From an uncultured Porphyromonadaceae bacterium (lineage in GTDB: Bacteria > Bacteroidota > Bacteroidia > Bacteroidales > Muribaculaceae), in the NCBI GenBank assembly GCA_900555715.1, contig USMC01000053.1, positions 1-18,326 of the forward strand: 18,326 nt of DNA, read 5' to 3'. The notes beneath the pieces are model-generated. The model saw only the letters and a list, made by a program, of their open reading frames with translations, had not been told where the DNA came from and searched no databases. The translations under genes were made by a program, and so were the position numbers. Position 1 is the stretch's first letter. Every line of letters begins with the position of its first letter. Below, in pieces: positions 7,163 to 13,453 of the stretch.

Positions 7163-7482
7163 GACAGTTAAATCCTGAAAAATTAGCGAAGTTGCCGACT
7201 TTCAACCAGCAGTTGAATGAAGATTACGGCAATCCCGGAACCCCTCAGCGCGAGGAGTTTCACGAGGAAGCTCTCTCTTGGTATTACGGGCAGATGCTCC
7301 GCGACCGTAGGCGTGAGCTTAAAATGACACAGCGTGAAGTAGCCGAAAAAATCGGTCGCGAACAAAGCTACATAGCTCGTGTCGAAAGAGGGAAAGCAGA
7401 TATTCAGTTGTCGAGTTTCTTCCGCATTGCGGCAGTTCTCGGTATACAGTTCATTCCCACGTTTGCAACGGTCCTGAAATAG
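7159..7482 (+). CDS. HigA-type antitoxin, XRE-family helix-turn-helix
   Basis: 107 aa. Residues 45-103 form an XRE-type DNA-binding domain with the helix-turn-helix at about 57-78 (TQREVAEKIGREQSYIARVERG). The N-terminal 45 residues have no known domain and probably contact the toxin. Antitoxins of this kind neutralise the toxin by direct binding and repress the shared promoter, here probably through the inverted repeat at 6755-6774. Start is the ATG that overlaps the toxin stop. No clear terminator follows; the promoter of the next operon begins 83 bp downstream. Confidence 0.88.
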   Translation: MRQLNPEKLAKLPTFNQQLNEDYGNPGTPQREEFHEEALSWYYGQMLRDRRRELKMTQREVAEKIGREQSYIARVERGKADIQLSSFFRIAAVLGIQFIPTFATVLK

Positions 7483-7565
7483 TCTATTCCGCAACTGAAG
7501 CGATACATTCTGCCGTCTGCCTCAATGTGGTAAGACTTAAACAAAACAATTTTTTTGTGGGATGG

Positions 7566-7598
7566 TTTGTTTTGTTGGCAGAAAAACAATAACTTTGC
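7566..7598 (+). promoter_or_regulatory. Promoter of the yceD-rpmF-fabH unit
   Basis: TTTG at 7566-7569 and TAACTTTGC at 7590-7598 are separated by 20 bp, a perfect Bacteroidota arrangement. Transcription should begin near 7603, which rules out the upstream in-frame ATG at 7555 and sets the YceD start at 7624 with a leader of about 20 nt. Confidence 0.8.
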
Positions 7599-7623
7599 AA
7601 AGTTTTTCCGACTTTACGACAAA

Positions 7624-8220
7624 ATGGGAAAGTTTTCTGAATATAAACTGCCTCTGAAAAGCCTCAGCGTGGGCGTCCACGAGTTCGACTTTCACCTCGA
7701 CAAGCAGTTCTTCGTCAATATGGAAAGCGCCGATATTCACGGTGCCGACCTTGACGTGCATCTGAAAGTGAACTACAACGGCGACTTCTACACCCTCGAT
7801 TTCCATATCGTCGGTGAGCTGACGCTTATCTGTGACCGCTGTCTGGACAATCTCCAGTTCCCGGTGGATACAGACTATCATATTGTCGTGAAGTATGGCG
7901 ACGACTATAACGACGACAGCGACGAAGTGCTCGAACTGCCCGAGTCGGACACCTCGCTCAACGTGGCGTATATGATCTACGACACTGTCGTCCTCACAAT
8001 CCCCATCAAGCATGTGCACCCCATGGGCAAGTGCAACCGGCAGATGAGCGCCCTTCTGAAGAAGCACCGCGCCACCGTCAGCGACGAGGATGCCGAGCTT
8101 GAGAACGGGCTTATCGACGAAATAGACAATATCGACCAGGAGCAGGGCAACGACGTGTCCACCGACCCCAGATGGGACGCGCTGCGAAAGCTCAGCGGCG
8201 ACGATAATTTTTCTGAATAA
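7624..8220 (+). CDS. yceD: YceD/DUF177 family protein
   Basis: 198 aa from the ATG at 7624 (MGKFSEYKLPLKSL). The DUF177 hallmarks are CDRCLDNL with C70 and C73 in the middle of the protein and a further cysteine in MGKCNRQ, followed by an acidic tail ending in DPRWDALRKL, a segment found in most members. YceD proteins are almost always encoded just before the L32 gene, as here (23 bp upstream), and are thought to act in 23S rRNA accumulation or large-subunit assembly; the mechanism is not settled. A longer reading frame opens at 7555, but it lies upstream of the promoter and its extra residues resemble nothing. Confidence 0.88.
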   Translation: MGKFSEYKLPLKSLSVGVHEFDFHLDKQFFVNMESADIHGADLDVHLKVNYNGDFYTLDFHIVGELTLICDRCLDNLQFPVDTDYHIVVKYGDDYNDDSDEVLELPESDTSLNVAYMIYDTVVLTIPIKHVHPMGKCNRQMSALLKKHRATVSDEDAELENGLIDEIDNIDQEQGNDVSTDPRWDALRKLSGDDNFSE

Positions 8221-8243
8221 AAAACCATACAATACCCAAAGCA

Positions 8244-8429
8244 ATGGCACATCCTAAACGCAAACAATCAAAGACCCGCACAGCAAAACGCCGTACACAC
8301 GACAAGGCAGTAGCTCCCACACTGGCAATCTGCCCCAACTGCGGCGCTTGGCACATCTACCACACCGTCTGCGGCGAATGTGGCTACTATCGCGGCAAAC
8401 AGGCTATCGTCAAGGACGAAGCCCTCTAA
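8244..8429 (+). CDS. rpmF: 50S ribosomal protein L32 (bL32)
   Basis: 61 aa, the normal size. The start MAHPKRKQSKTRTAKRRTHD is the conserved basic tail of bL32, followed by a zinc ribbon with C30, C33, C43 and C46 (CPNC...CGEC). It is a component of the large ribosomal subunit near the peptidyl transferase centre. It follows YceD by 23 bp and shares its promoter. Confidence 0.97.
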   Translation: MAHPKRKQSKTRTAKRRTHDKAVAPTLAICPNCGAWHIYHTVCGECGYYRGKQAIVKDEAL

Positions 8430-8642
8430 ATTTTTTCCGCAGCATGATGCATTCCGCAATAATCCGACGCCGCCACCTCACAAGTGGCGCGCCCGGAGAG
8501 CGGAGAGCATTCTTCTCTAATTCGACTTATTCCTTGCGCATAAAACACTGCTTGCACAGCAAAGAATGCACAAGGACCGTTTTGGCATAAGCACCCGGCA
8601 AAATGCCGGCTGACGTGCCGCCATTAATAAAGAAAAGACACT
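8430..8642 (+). other. Gene-free leader between rpmF and fabH with two small hairpins
   Basis: No convincing gene lies here. CGCCAC (8471-8476) pairs with GTGGCG (8484-8489) around a 7-nt loop, and CCGGCA (8595-8600) pairs with TGCCGG (8604-8609) around AAA. Neither is followed by a T-run, so they are not ordinary terminators. I found no TAnnTTTG box, so fabH may be read from the yceD promoter. plsX, which sits between rpmF and fabH in many bacteria, is absent. Confidence 0.5.
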
Positions 8643-9626
8643 ATGAACGCCCGAATCTCCGGAATAGCCTCATACCTCCCTGACAGCATCCTCGACAATG
8701 AGATGCTCTCGCAAATGGTCGACACAAACGACGAATGGATTATGACTCGTGTCGGCATCAAGATACGCCACATTTTGCGCGACCCCGACAAGGGTTCGTC
8801 CTATATGGGTATACAGGCAGTGAACAAACTGCTTGAATCGACCGGTACCAAGCCCGAAGATGTCGAGGTGCTCATCTGTGCGACGTCTAATCCCGACTAC
8901 CGATTCCCCTCGACAGGTTCTGTCATCTGCTATGGCGCAGGGCTCAAGAATGCATATTCCTATGACATGGAAGCTGCCTGCGCCGGATTCCTTGTCGCTC
9001 TTCAGGAAGCGAGGGCTTATGTCTGCTCGGGAATATACAAAAAAGTTGTCATAGTAGCCACCGAAAAGATGAGCTCTATGGTAAACTACAAAGACCGTTC
9101 CACATGTCCGCTGTTCGGCGACGGTGCTGCCGCTGTCCTCGTAGAGCCGACAGATGATGAAGGCGTAGGCGTCCGCGACGCTGTCTTCCATGTCGACGGC
9201 ATCGGTCGCGAGCATCTGCTCATGGTTGCCGGCGGTTCCGCCAAGCCCACCACACACGAGACTGTCGACGCCGGAGAGAACCTTCTCTTCCAGGACGGAC
9301 GAGCCGTCTACAAGCACGCTGTCACAGACATGCTCACATCGACCCTCGAAGTGATGAAGCGCAACAATCTCAGCGCCGACGATGTGAAGTATCTTATTCC
9401 TCATCAGGCAAACATGCGTATCATCGAAGCTGTCGCCGGACGCGCCAACTTCCCCATGGAAAAAGTGCTCACCAACATCGAGCATACGGGCAATACTTCT
9501 GCAGCATCCATCCCCATCTGCCTCGACGAGTACAAACATCTGCTCAAGAAAGGCGACAAGCTTGTCCTGACGGCTTTCGGCGCCGGATTCACCTGGGGCG
9601 CGATGTATCTCGTCTGGGATATGTAA
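8643..9626 (+). CDS. fabH: 3-oxoacyl-[acyl-carrier-protein] synthase III
   Basis: 327 aa, typical for FabH, which condenses acetyl-CoA (or a branched starter) with malonyl-ACP to begin fatty-acid synthesis in the cytoplasm. The catalytic triad is complete: C113 in EAACAGFL, H254 in PHQAN and N284 in HTGNTSAAS. The opening ISGIASYLPDSILDN and TNDEWIMTRVGI, and the closing LTAFGAGFTWGAMYLVW with the glycine-rich loop, are standard. The ATG at 8643 gives the normal N-terminus. It lies between rpmF and era; a strong hairpin follows. Starter specificity cannot be read from the sequence. Confidence 0.97.
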   Translation: MNARISGIASYLPDSILDNEMLSQMVDTNDEWIMTRVGIKIRHILRDPDKGSSYMGIQAVNKLLESTGTKPEDVEVLICATSNPDYRFPSTGSVICYGAGLKNAYSYDMEAACAGFLVALQEARAYVCSGIYKKVVIVATEKMSSMVNYKDRSTCPLFGDGAAAVLVEPTDDEGVGVRDAVFHVDGIGREHLLMVAGGSAKPTTHETVDAGENLLFQDGRAVYKHAVTDMLTSTLEVMKRNNLSADDVKYLIPHQANMRIIEAVAGRANFPMEKVLTNIEHTGNTSAASIPICLDEYKHLLKKGDKLVLTAFGAGFTWGAMYLVWDM

Positions 9627-9644
9627 TACTGCTCCTGAATATTT

Positions 9645-9685
9645 TATAACGGGAATAGCACTTTACCGGTGCTATTCTTGTTATA
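9645..9685 (+). terminator. Long hairpin after fabH
   Basis: Positions 9645-9661 pair with 9669-9685 in a 17-bp stem with two G-T wobbles and a 7-nt loop (TTTACCG). The core GAATAGCAC/GTGCTATTC is perfect. The sequence after it is AT-rich but has no clean T-run, so it may terminate weakly or protect the 3' end of the fabH message, while era is still reached by read-through. Confidence 0.55.
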
Positions 9686-9713
9686 TAAGAGAATTTAAAA
9701 GTACATAACCGAC

Positions 9714-10646
9714 ATGGACACTGACAAAACAGCACTTCCCGAGCAGAATCTTCCCGTTGCGCCCCTCCACAAATCGGGCTTCGTCAACATCGTAGGCAAT
9801 CCTAACGTTGGCAAGTCGACGCTGATGAACGACCTCGTCGGAGAGCGCATAAGCATCATAACATCCAAGGCACAGACAACACGCCACCGTATCATGGGCA
9901 TCGTCAACACTCCCGAGTATCAGATTGTCTTCTCCGATACTCCGGGTGTTCTCAAGCCCAAGTACAAGATGCAGGAGGGTATGCTTGCCTTCAGCGAAAG
10001 CGCTCTCACCGACGCCGACATACTCATCTATGTCACCGACGTTGTCGAGGACCCGGATAAAAACGCCGACTTCCTTGCCAAGGTGGCGAAAGAAAAGATT
10101 CCGGTGCTTCTGGTCATCAATAAAATCGACCTCCTCAAAGGCAACAGCGACCTCGACGCAATAGTGGCGCGCTGGCGCGAACGGCTGCCGCAGGCTGAGG
10201 TCTTCCCCACTTCCGCTACCGAGCGTTTCAACGTCGACAATCTCATGCGCCGCATCGTCGAGCTTCTGCCTGCCGGAGAGCCCTATTTCGGCAAAGATGC
10301 CCTCACCGACAAGCCCGCACGGTTCTTTGTTACTGAAATCATACGTGAGAAAATACTCCTCGACTACGACAAGGAAATTCCCTATTCCACAGAAGTAATC
10401 GTTGAGAAATTCGAGGAAAAGGACAATGCCATTCATATCATGGCGGTCATCTATGTGGAGCGCGACAGCCAGAAAGGAATCCTTATCGGCAAAGGCGGCT
10501 CGATGCTCAAGAAAGTGGGCACGCAGGCGCGGCACGACATAGAGAAATTCTTCGGCAAAAGCGTCTATCTCGAGATGTTTGTCAAGGTTGAGCCTAACTG
10601 GCGCAACAGGGAGAACAAGCTCCGTCAGTTCGGCTACATAGAATGA
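9714..10646 (+). CDS. era: GTPase Era
   Basis: 310 aa, usual length. GTPase motifs: GNPNVGKST (28-36), DTPG (75-78), NKID (136-139) and SAT (167-169). The C-terminal KH RNA-binding domain has IGKGG at 258-262. Era binds the 3' end of 16S rRNA and helps mature the small ribosomal subunit. The 20 residues before the G domain are a short, poorly conserved extension. I see no promoter box in the 87 bp before it, so it probably shares a transcript with fabH despite the hairpin. Confidence 0.97.
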   Translation: MDTDKTALPEQNLPVAPLHKSGFVNIVGNPNVGKSTLMNDLVGERISIITSKAQTTRHRIMGIVNTPEYQIVFSDTPGVLKPKYKMQEGMLAFSESALTDADILIYVTDVVEDPDKNADFLAKVAKEKIPVLLVINKIDLLKGNSDLDAIVARWRERLPQAEVFPTSATERFNVDNLMRRIVELLPAGEPYFGKDALTDKPARFFVTEIIREKILLDYDKEIPYSTEVIVEKFEEKDNAIHIMAVIYVERDSQKGILIGKGGSMLKKVGTQARHDIEKFFGKSVYLEMFVKVEPNWRNRENKLRQFGYIE

Positions 10647-10651
10647 CGCGG

Positions 10652-10684
10652 CTTGGCGCTCTGCCGTTTTTTTCTTAATTTTGC
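10652..10684 (+). promoter_or_regulatory. Promoter of der
   Basis: TAATTTTGC at 10676-10684 matches the -7 consensus. CTTG at 10652-10655 is a three-out-of-four -33 box at 20 bp spacing. It fits between the era stop (10646) and the der ATG (10706), so der can be transcribed apart from era. Confidence 0.65.
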
Positions 10685-10705
10685 AAAAAATATCACAGAT
10701 ACACG

Positions 10706-12022
10706 ATGAGCCAACTCGTAGCAATTGTCGGACGTCCCAACGTGGGCAAGTCCACGCTCTTCAACCGTCTCACGCAGACACGCACCGCCATCACCGACCC
10801 GACGGCGGGTACTACGCGCGACCGCCAGTATGGCAAGGTTGACTGGAACGGTAAGGAATTCTCCATCGTCGACACCGGCGGATGGGTGGTGAACTCCGAC
10901 GACATTTTTGAGACTGAAATCAACAAGCAGGTCGAGCTTGCCATCGAGCAGGCCGACGTCATTCTCTTCGTCGTCGATGCCATGAACGGTGTCACCGACC
11001 TCGACGACCATGTCGCCGAGATTCTGCGTCGCTCACGCAAGCCCGTCATCTTAGTGGCGAACAAAGTTGACTCTAACGAATGGGTCTATAATGTCCCCGA
11101 GTTCTACAAGCTTGGTCTCGGCGACCCCTATCCCGTGTCGGCTGTCAACGGCTACGGCACCGGCGATCTTCTCGACGAGGTCGTAAAGGACCTTCCGGAG
11201 AAGGACGACGATGCAGAACAGCTCGACGACATCCCCAAGTTTGCCATCGTCGGTCGACCCAATGCCGGCAAATCGTCGCTCATCAACGCTTTCATAGGCG
11301 CCGAGCGGCATATCGTCACCGATATCGCCGGTACGACGCGCGACTCCATCTATACCCGCTATACCAAGTTCGGACTCGATTTCTACATTGTCGACACCGC
11401 CGGCATAAGGAAGAAGAACAAGGTGAACGAGGATATAGAATACTATTCTGTCATCCGCAGCATACGCGCCATCGAGGCTTCCGACGTATGCATATTGATG
11501 ATAGACGCCACGCGCGGCATAGAGTCGCAGGACCTCAACATCTTTTCTCTCATACAGAAGAACAAGAAAGGACTTGTTGTGGTGGTGAATAAATGGGATC
11601 TTGTCGAGGACAAGTCGACGGCTGCCATCAAGCATTTCGAAGATGCGATACGCTCACGCATGGCGCCGTTTACCGACTTTCCCATCATATTCGCTTCCGC
11701 GCAGACCAAGCAGCGCATATTTAAGGTACTCGAAACAGCCGTCGAGGTATATGCCAACCGCCGGCGCGTCGTGCCGACATCGCAGCTCAACAGTCTTCTT
11801 CAGGAAGACATCGCTGCATATCCGCCGCCAAGCAACAAAGGCAAATATATCAAGATCAAATATATCACCATGCTCAAGGGCTCGCAGGTGCCGACCTTCA
11901 TCTTCTTCTGCAACCTCCCGCAGTGGGTCAAGGAGCCGTACAGGCGTTATCTTGAAAATAAAATCCGGGAGCACTGGAATTTTACCGGTACTCCCGTGAA
12001 CGTGTTCATGCGCGAGAAATAA
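10706..12022 (+). CDS. der: Ribosome-associated GTPase Der (EngA)
   Basis: 438 aa with the two tandem GTPase domains unique to Der. Domain 1: GRPNVGKST (9-17), DTGG (56-59), NKVD (119-122). An acidic linker rich in D and E (about 165-175) leads to domain 2: GRPNAGKSS (183-191), DTAG (230-233), NKWD (295-298). The last 80 or so residues are the KH-like domain. Der acts in assembly of the 50S ribosomal subunit. It starts with ATG at 10706 behind its own promoter. Its stop is 3 bp from the stop of the convergent glycosidase-like gene. Confidence 0.97.
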   Translation: MSQLVAIVGRPNVGKSTLFNRLTQTRTAITDPTAGTTRDRQYGKVDWNGKEFSIVDTGGWVVNSDDIFETEINKQVELAIEQADVILFVVDAMNGVTDLDDHVAEILRRSRKPVILVANKVDSNEWVYNVPEFYKLGLGDPYPVSAVNGYGTGDLLDEVVKDLPEKDDDAEQLDDIPKFAIVGRPNAGKSSLINAFIGAERHIVTDIAGTTRDSIYTRYTKFGLDFYIVDTAGIRKKNKVNEDIEYYSVIRSIRAIEASDVCILMIDATRGIESQDLNIFSLIQKNKKGLVVVVNKWDLVEDKSTAAIKHFEDAIRSRMAPFTDFPIIFASAQTKQRIFKVLETAVEVYANRRRVVPTSQLNSLLQEDIAAYPPPSNKGKYIKIKYITMLKGSQVPTFIFFCNLPQWVKEPYRRYLENKIREHWNFTGTPVNVFMREK

Positions 12023-12025
12023 TAA

Positions 12026-13450
12026 CTACAGTGCCTCGGCAGCGAGGCACCAGCCGTCCGGAAGAGGCACGCTGGCTGTCGAAATGACATTGCCGTGCGT
12101 GTCTTTCCTTTTACAGGCAGGATAGATTTTTCCCGCGCACATCACATGGCTGTGCTCTCCGGCAAATGACACGTTCCACGTCAGGTCGCAGCCGGTGCGG
12201 TTTTCCATCTCCGACACCGTCGGCGACACGTGGCGGAGAGTCACATATCCGTCCGTCACAGGGATGCCGCGTGCTTCTATCTTCTTGTCCGGATGCCGCG
12301 ACAGCGAGCTCACGGCGCCCGATGCCGCGTCGGAGCCGAAGCCCATCACGCCGCACACTATGCTTTCGACAACAGCGAAGGAAACCTCCGGATAGTCAGC
12401 CCTTTCGTTGCCCGGCAGAGAGGTGAGAATACGGTATGCCTCGTTGCTGTAGCCCTCGGTATAGAGAATCATCGGGAATGCCGAAAGGTTCTCGACGTTC
12501 CATCCGCGCGACAGGATGTCGTCGACAGCCGCCTTGTGGCGCTCGCTGCTGCCGGCGGCGCCGAACCATAACAGCATCGGCACGCCCTCGCCGCGATGGA
12601 AGGTTCCGTCTTCTTTCATAAAGGTGTTGTAGCGCCCGTTGGCGTCGTCCCACCATTGACGGTCGATTATCTCGCGGTATGCCGACGCTTTGCGGCGTGC
12701 GCTGTCCGCCGTAGCTGTGTCGCCGCGTGCTGCTGCAATGGCGGCGTAGGCGTCGTTTGCGGCGCTGAGCGATGCAAGCAGGTCGATGGCGACGGCGATG
12801 CCGTTGAAACTTTCGGCATACGACGGCAAACCTCGGCAGGTGTGGAAACCGTTCTTTGTCGAGAAGTCTGCGGGTTTGTTCATGAAGCGCCGGCGGCTCA
12901 TTATGTTTTCCGGCTGTAGTTGCCAGCGGTCGGCGTAGTCGTTGACGGTCATGTCGTAGAATGCGGCAAAAGGCTGCGCCGCGATGTAGTTTTTGTCGCC
13001 CGTCCACTCATAGAGTTTGTAGCACGCCTGAAGGACGTCCATGTTGGCGGGCAGGTTATACCAGAAAGCGCTGTCGTTTGCAAAATCCACAGGAGCGGGG
13101 CGGTCGAGACGGTCGATTTCCCAGAAAGAGCAGAAATCCTTGCTCTCGCTGATGCCGGAGGCAAATTTGCCGAGCATATTCTCGTTGTGAGCGGCGAGCC
13201 CGAGCAGGTGCGCTCCTACCACCTGGTGCGATACGTCGCGCATACAGAAGGCTTCACGCGATGGCAGGGCTGCCTCATACCACAGCCCAACAGGGTCGTC
13301 GCCGTGATGAACGTATGAAAGTGCCTTGGCGCGTGCCCAGTCGAATGTCGCTTGGATGACACTGTCCTCTGCAGTAACCGTCACGCCCTGCCCCGATGTG
13401 GCAAGACACACCGGTGCGAGACAACAGAGCAGGACGGTCCTTATTTTCAT
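12026..13450 (-). CDS. Secreted six-hairpin (alpha/alpha)6 putative glycosidase
   Basis: 474 aa. Residues 1-20 form a hydrophobic signal peptide (MKIRTVLLCCLAPVCLATSG); there is no clean lipobox, so I call it periplasmic or secreted. The body is helical, with the repeated pattern of aromatic and acidic patches seen in six-hairpin glycosidase toroids: SREAFCMRDVSHQ (64-76), FWEIDRLDR (109-117), FWYNLPANMDVLQACYKLYEWTGD (129-152), PSYAESFNGIAVAIDLLASL and RQWWDDANGRYNTFM. A small beta-rich tail with VTLRHVSP and LTWNVSFAGEHSHV follows. This resembles glycoside hydrolases acting on plant or host glycans, but I cannot name the family or the substrate. It begins 3 bp after the outer-membrane barrel gene, so the two are probably co-transcribed and may work together. 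Confidence 0.75.
   Translation of the reverse strand: MKIRTVLLCCLAPVCLATSGQGVTVTAEDSVIQATFDWARAKALSYVHHGDDPVGLWYEAALPSREAFCMRDVSHQVVGAHLLGLAAHNENMLGKFASGISESKDFCSFWEIDRLDRPAPVDFANDSAFWYNLPANMDVLQACYKLYEWTGDKNYIAAQPFAAFYDMTVNDYADRWQLQPENIMSRRRFMNKPADFSTKNGFHTCRGLPSYAESFNGIAVAIDLLASLSAANDAYAAIAAARGDTATADSARRKASAYREIIDRQWWDDANGRYNTFMKEDGTFHRGEGVPMLLWFGAAGSSERHKAAVDDILSRGWNVENLSAFPMILYTEGYSNEAYRILTSLPGNERADYPEVSFAVVESIVCGVMGFGSDAASGAVSSLSRHPDKKIEARGIPVTDGYVTLRHVSPTVSEMENRTGCDLTWNVSFAGEHSHVMCAGKIYPACKRKDTHGNVISTASVPLPDGWCLAAEAL
12031..12050. terminator. Shared hairpin of two convergent genes, inside a coding sequence
   Basis: GTGCCTCG (12031-12038) and CGAGGCAC (12043-12050) form a perfect 8-bp, GC-rich stem with a 4-nt loop, 8 nt after the der stop. 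On the minus strand it encodes the last residues of the glycosidase-like protein (C-L-A-A-E-A) and is followed by the U-rich TGTAGTTATTATTT. It can work as an intrinsic terminator for the minus strand and as a 3'-end hairpin for der. Confidence 0.6.
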
Positions 13451-13453
13451 AGT

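Noticed and set aside
7530..7560. Possible terminator after the antitoxin gene (A-rich then T-rich)
   Set aside because: The only pairing is a short A-T stem around a T-run; too weak to call.
7537..8250. 237-codon open frame on the minus strand
   Set aside because: It lies opposite yceD, has no recognisable domain and reads as the complement of a real coding sequence.
8670..9539. 289-codon open frame on the minus strand
   Set aside because: Fully antisense to fabH, whose catalytic residues are all intact; no known motifs.
9681..10724. 347-codon open frame on the minus strand
   Set aside because: Antisense to era and also crosses the era-der promoter; no domain.
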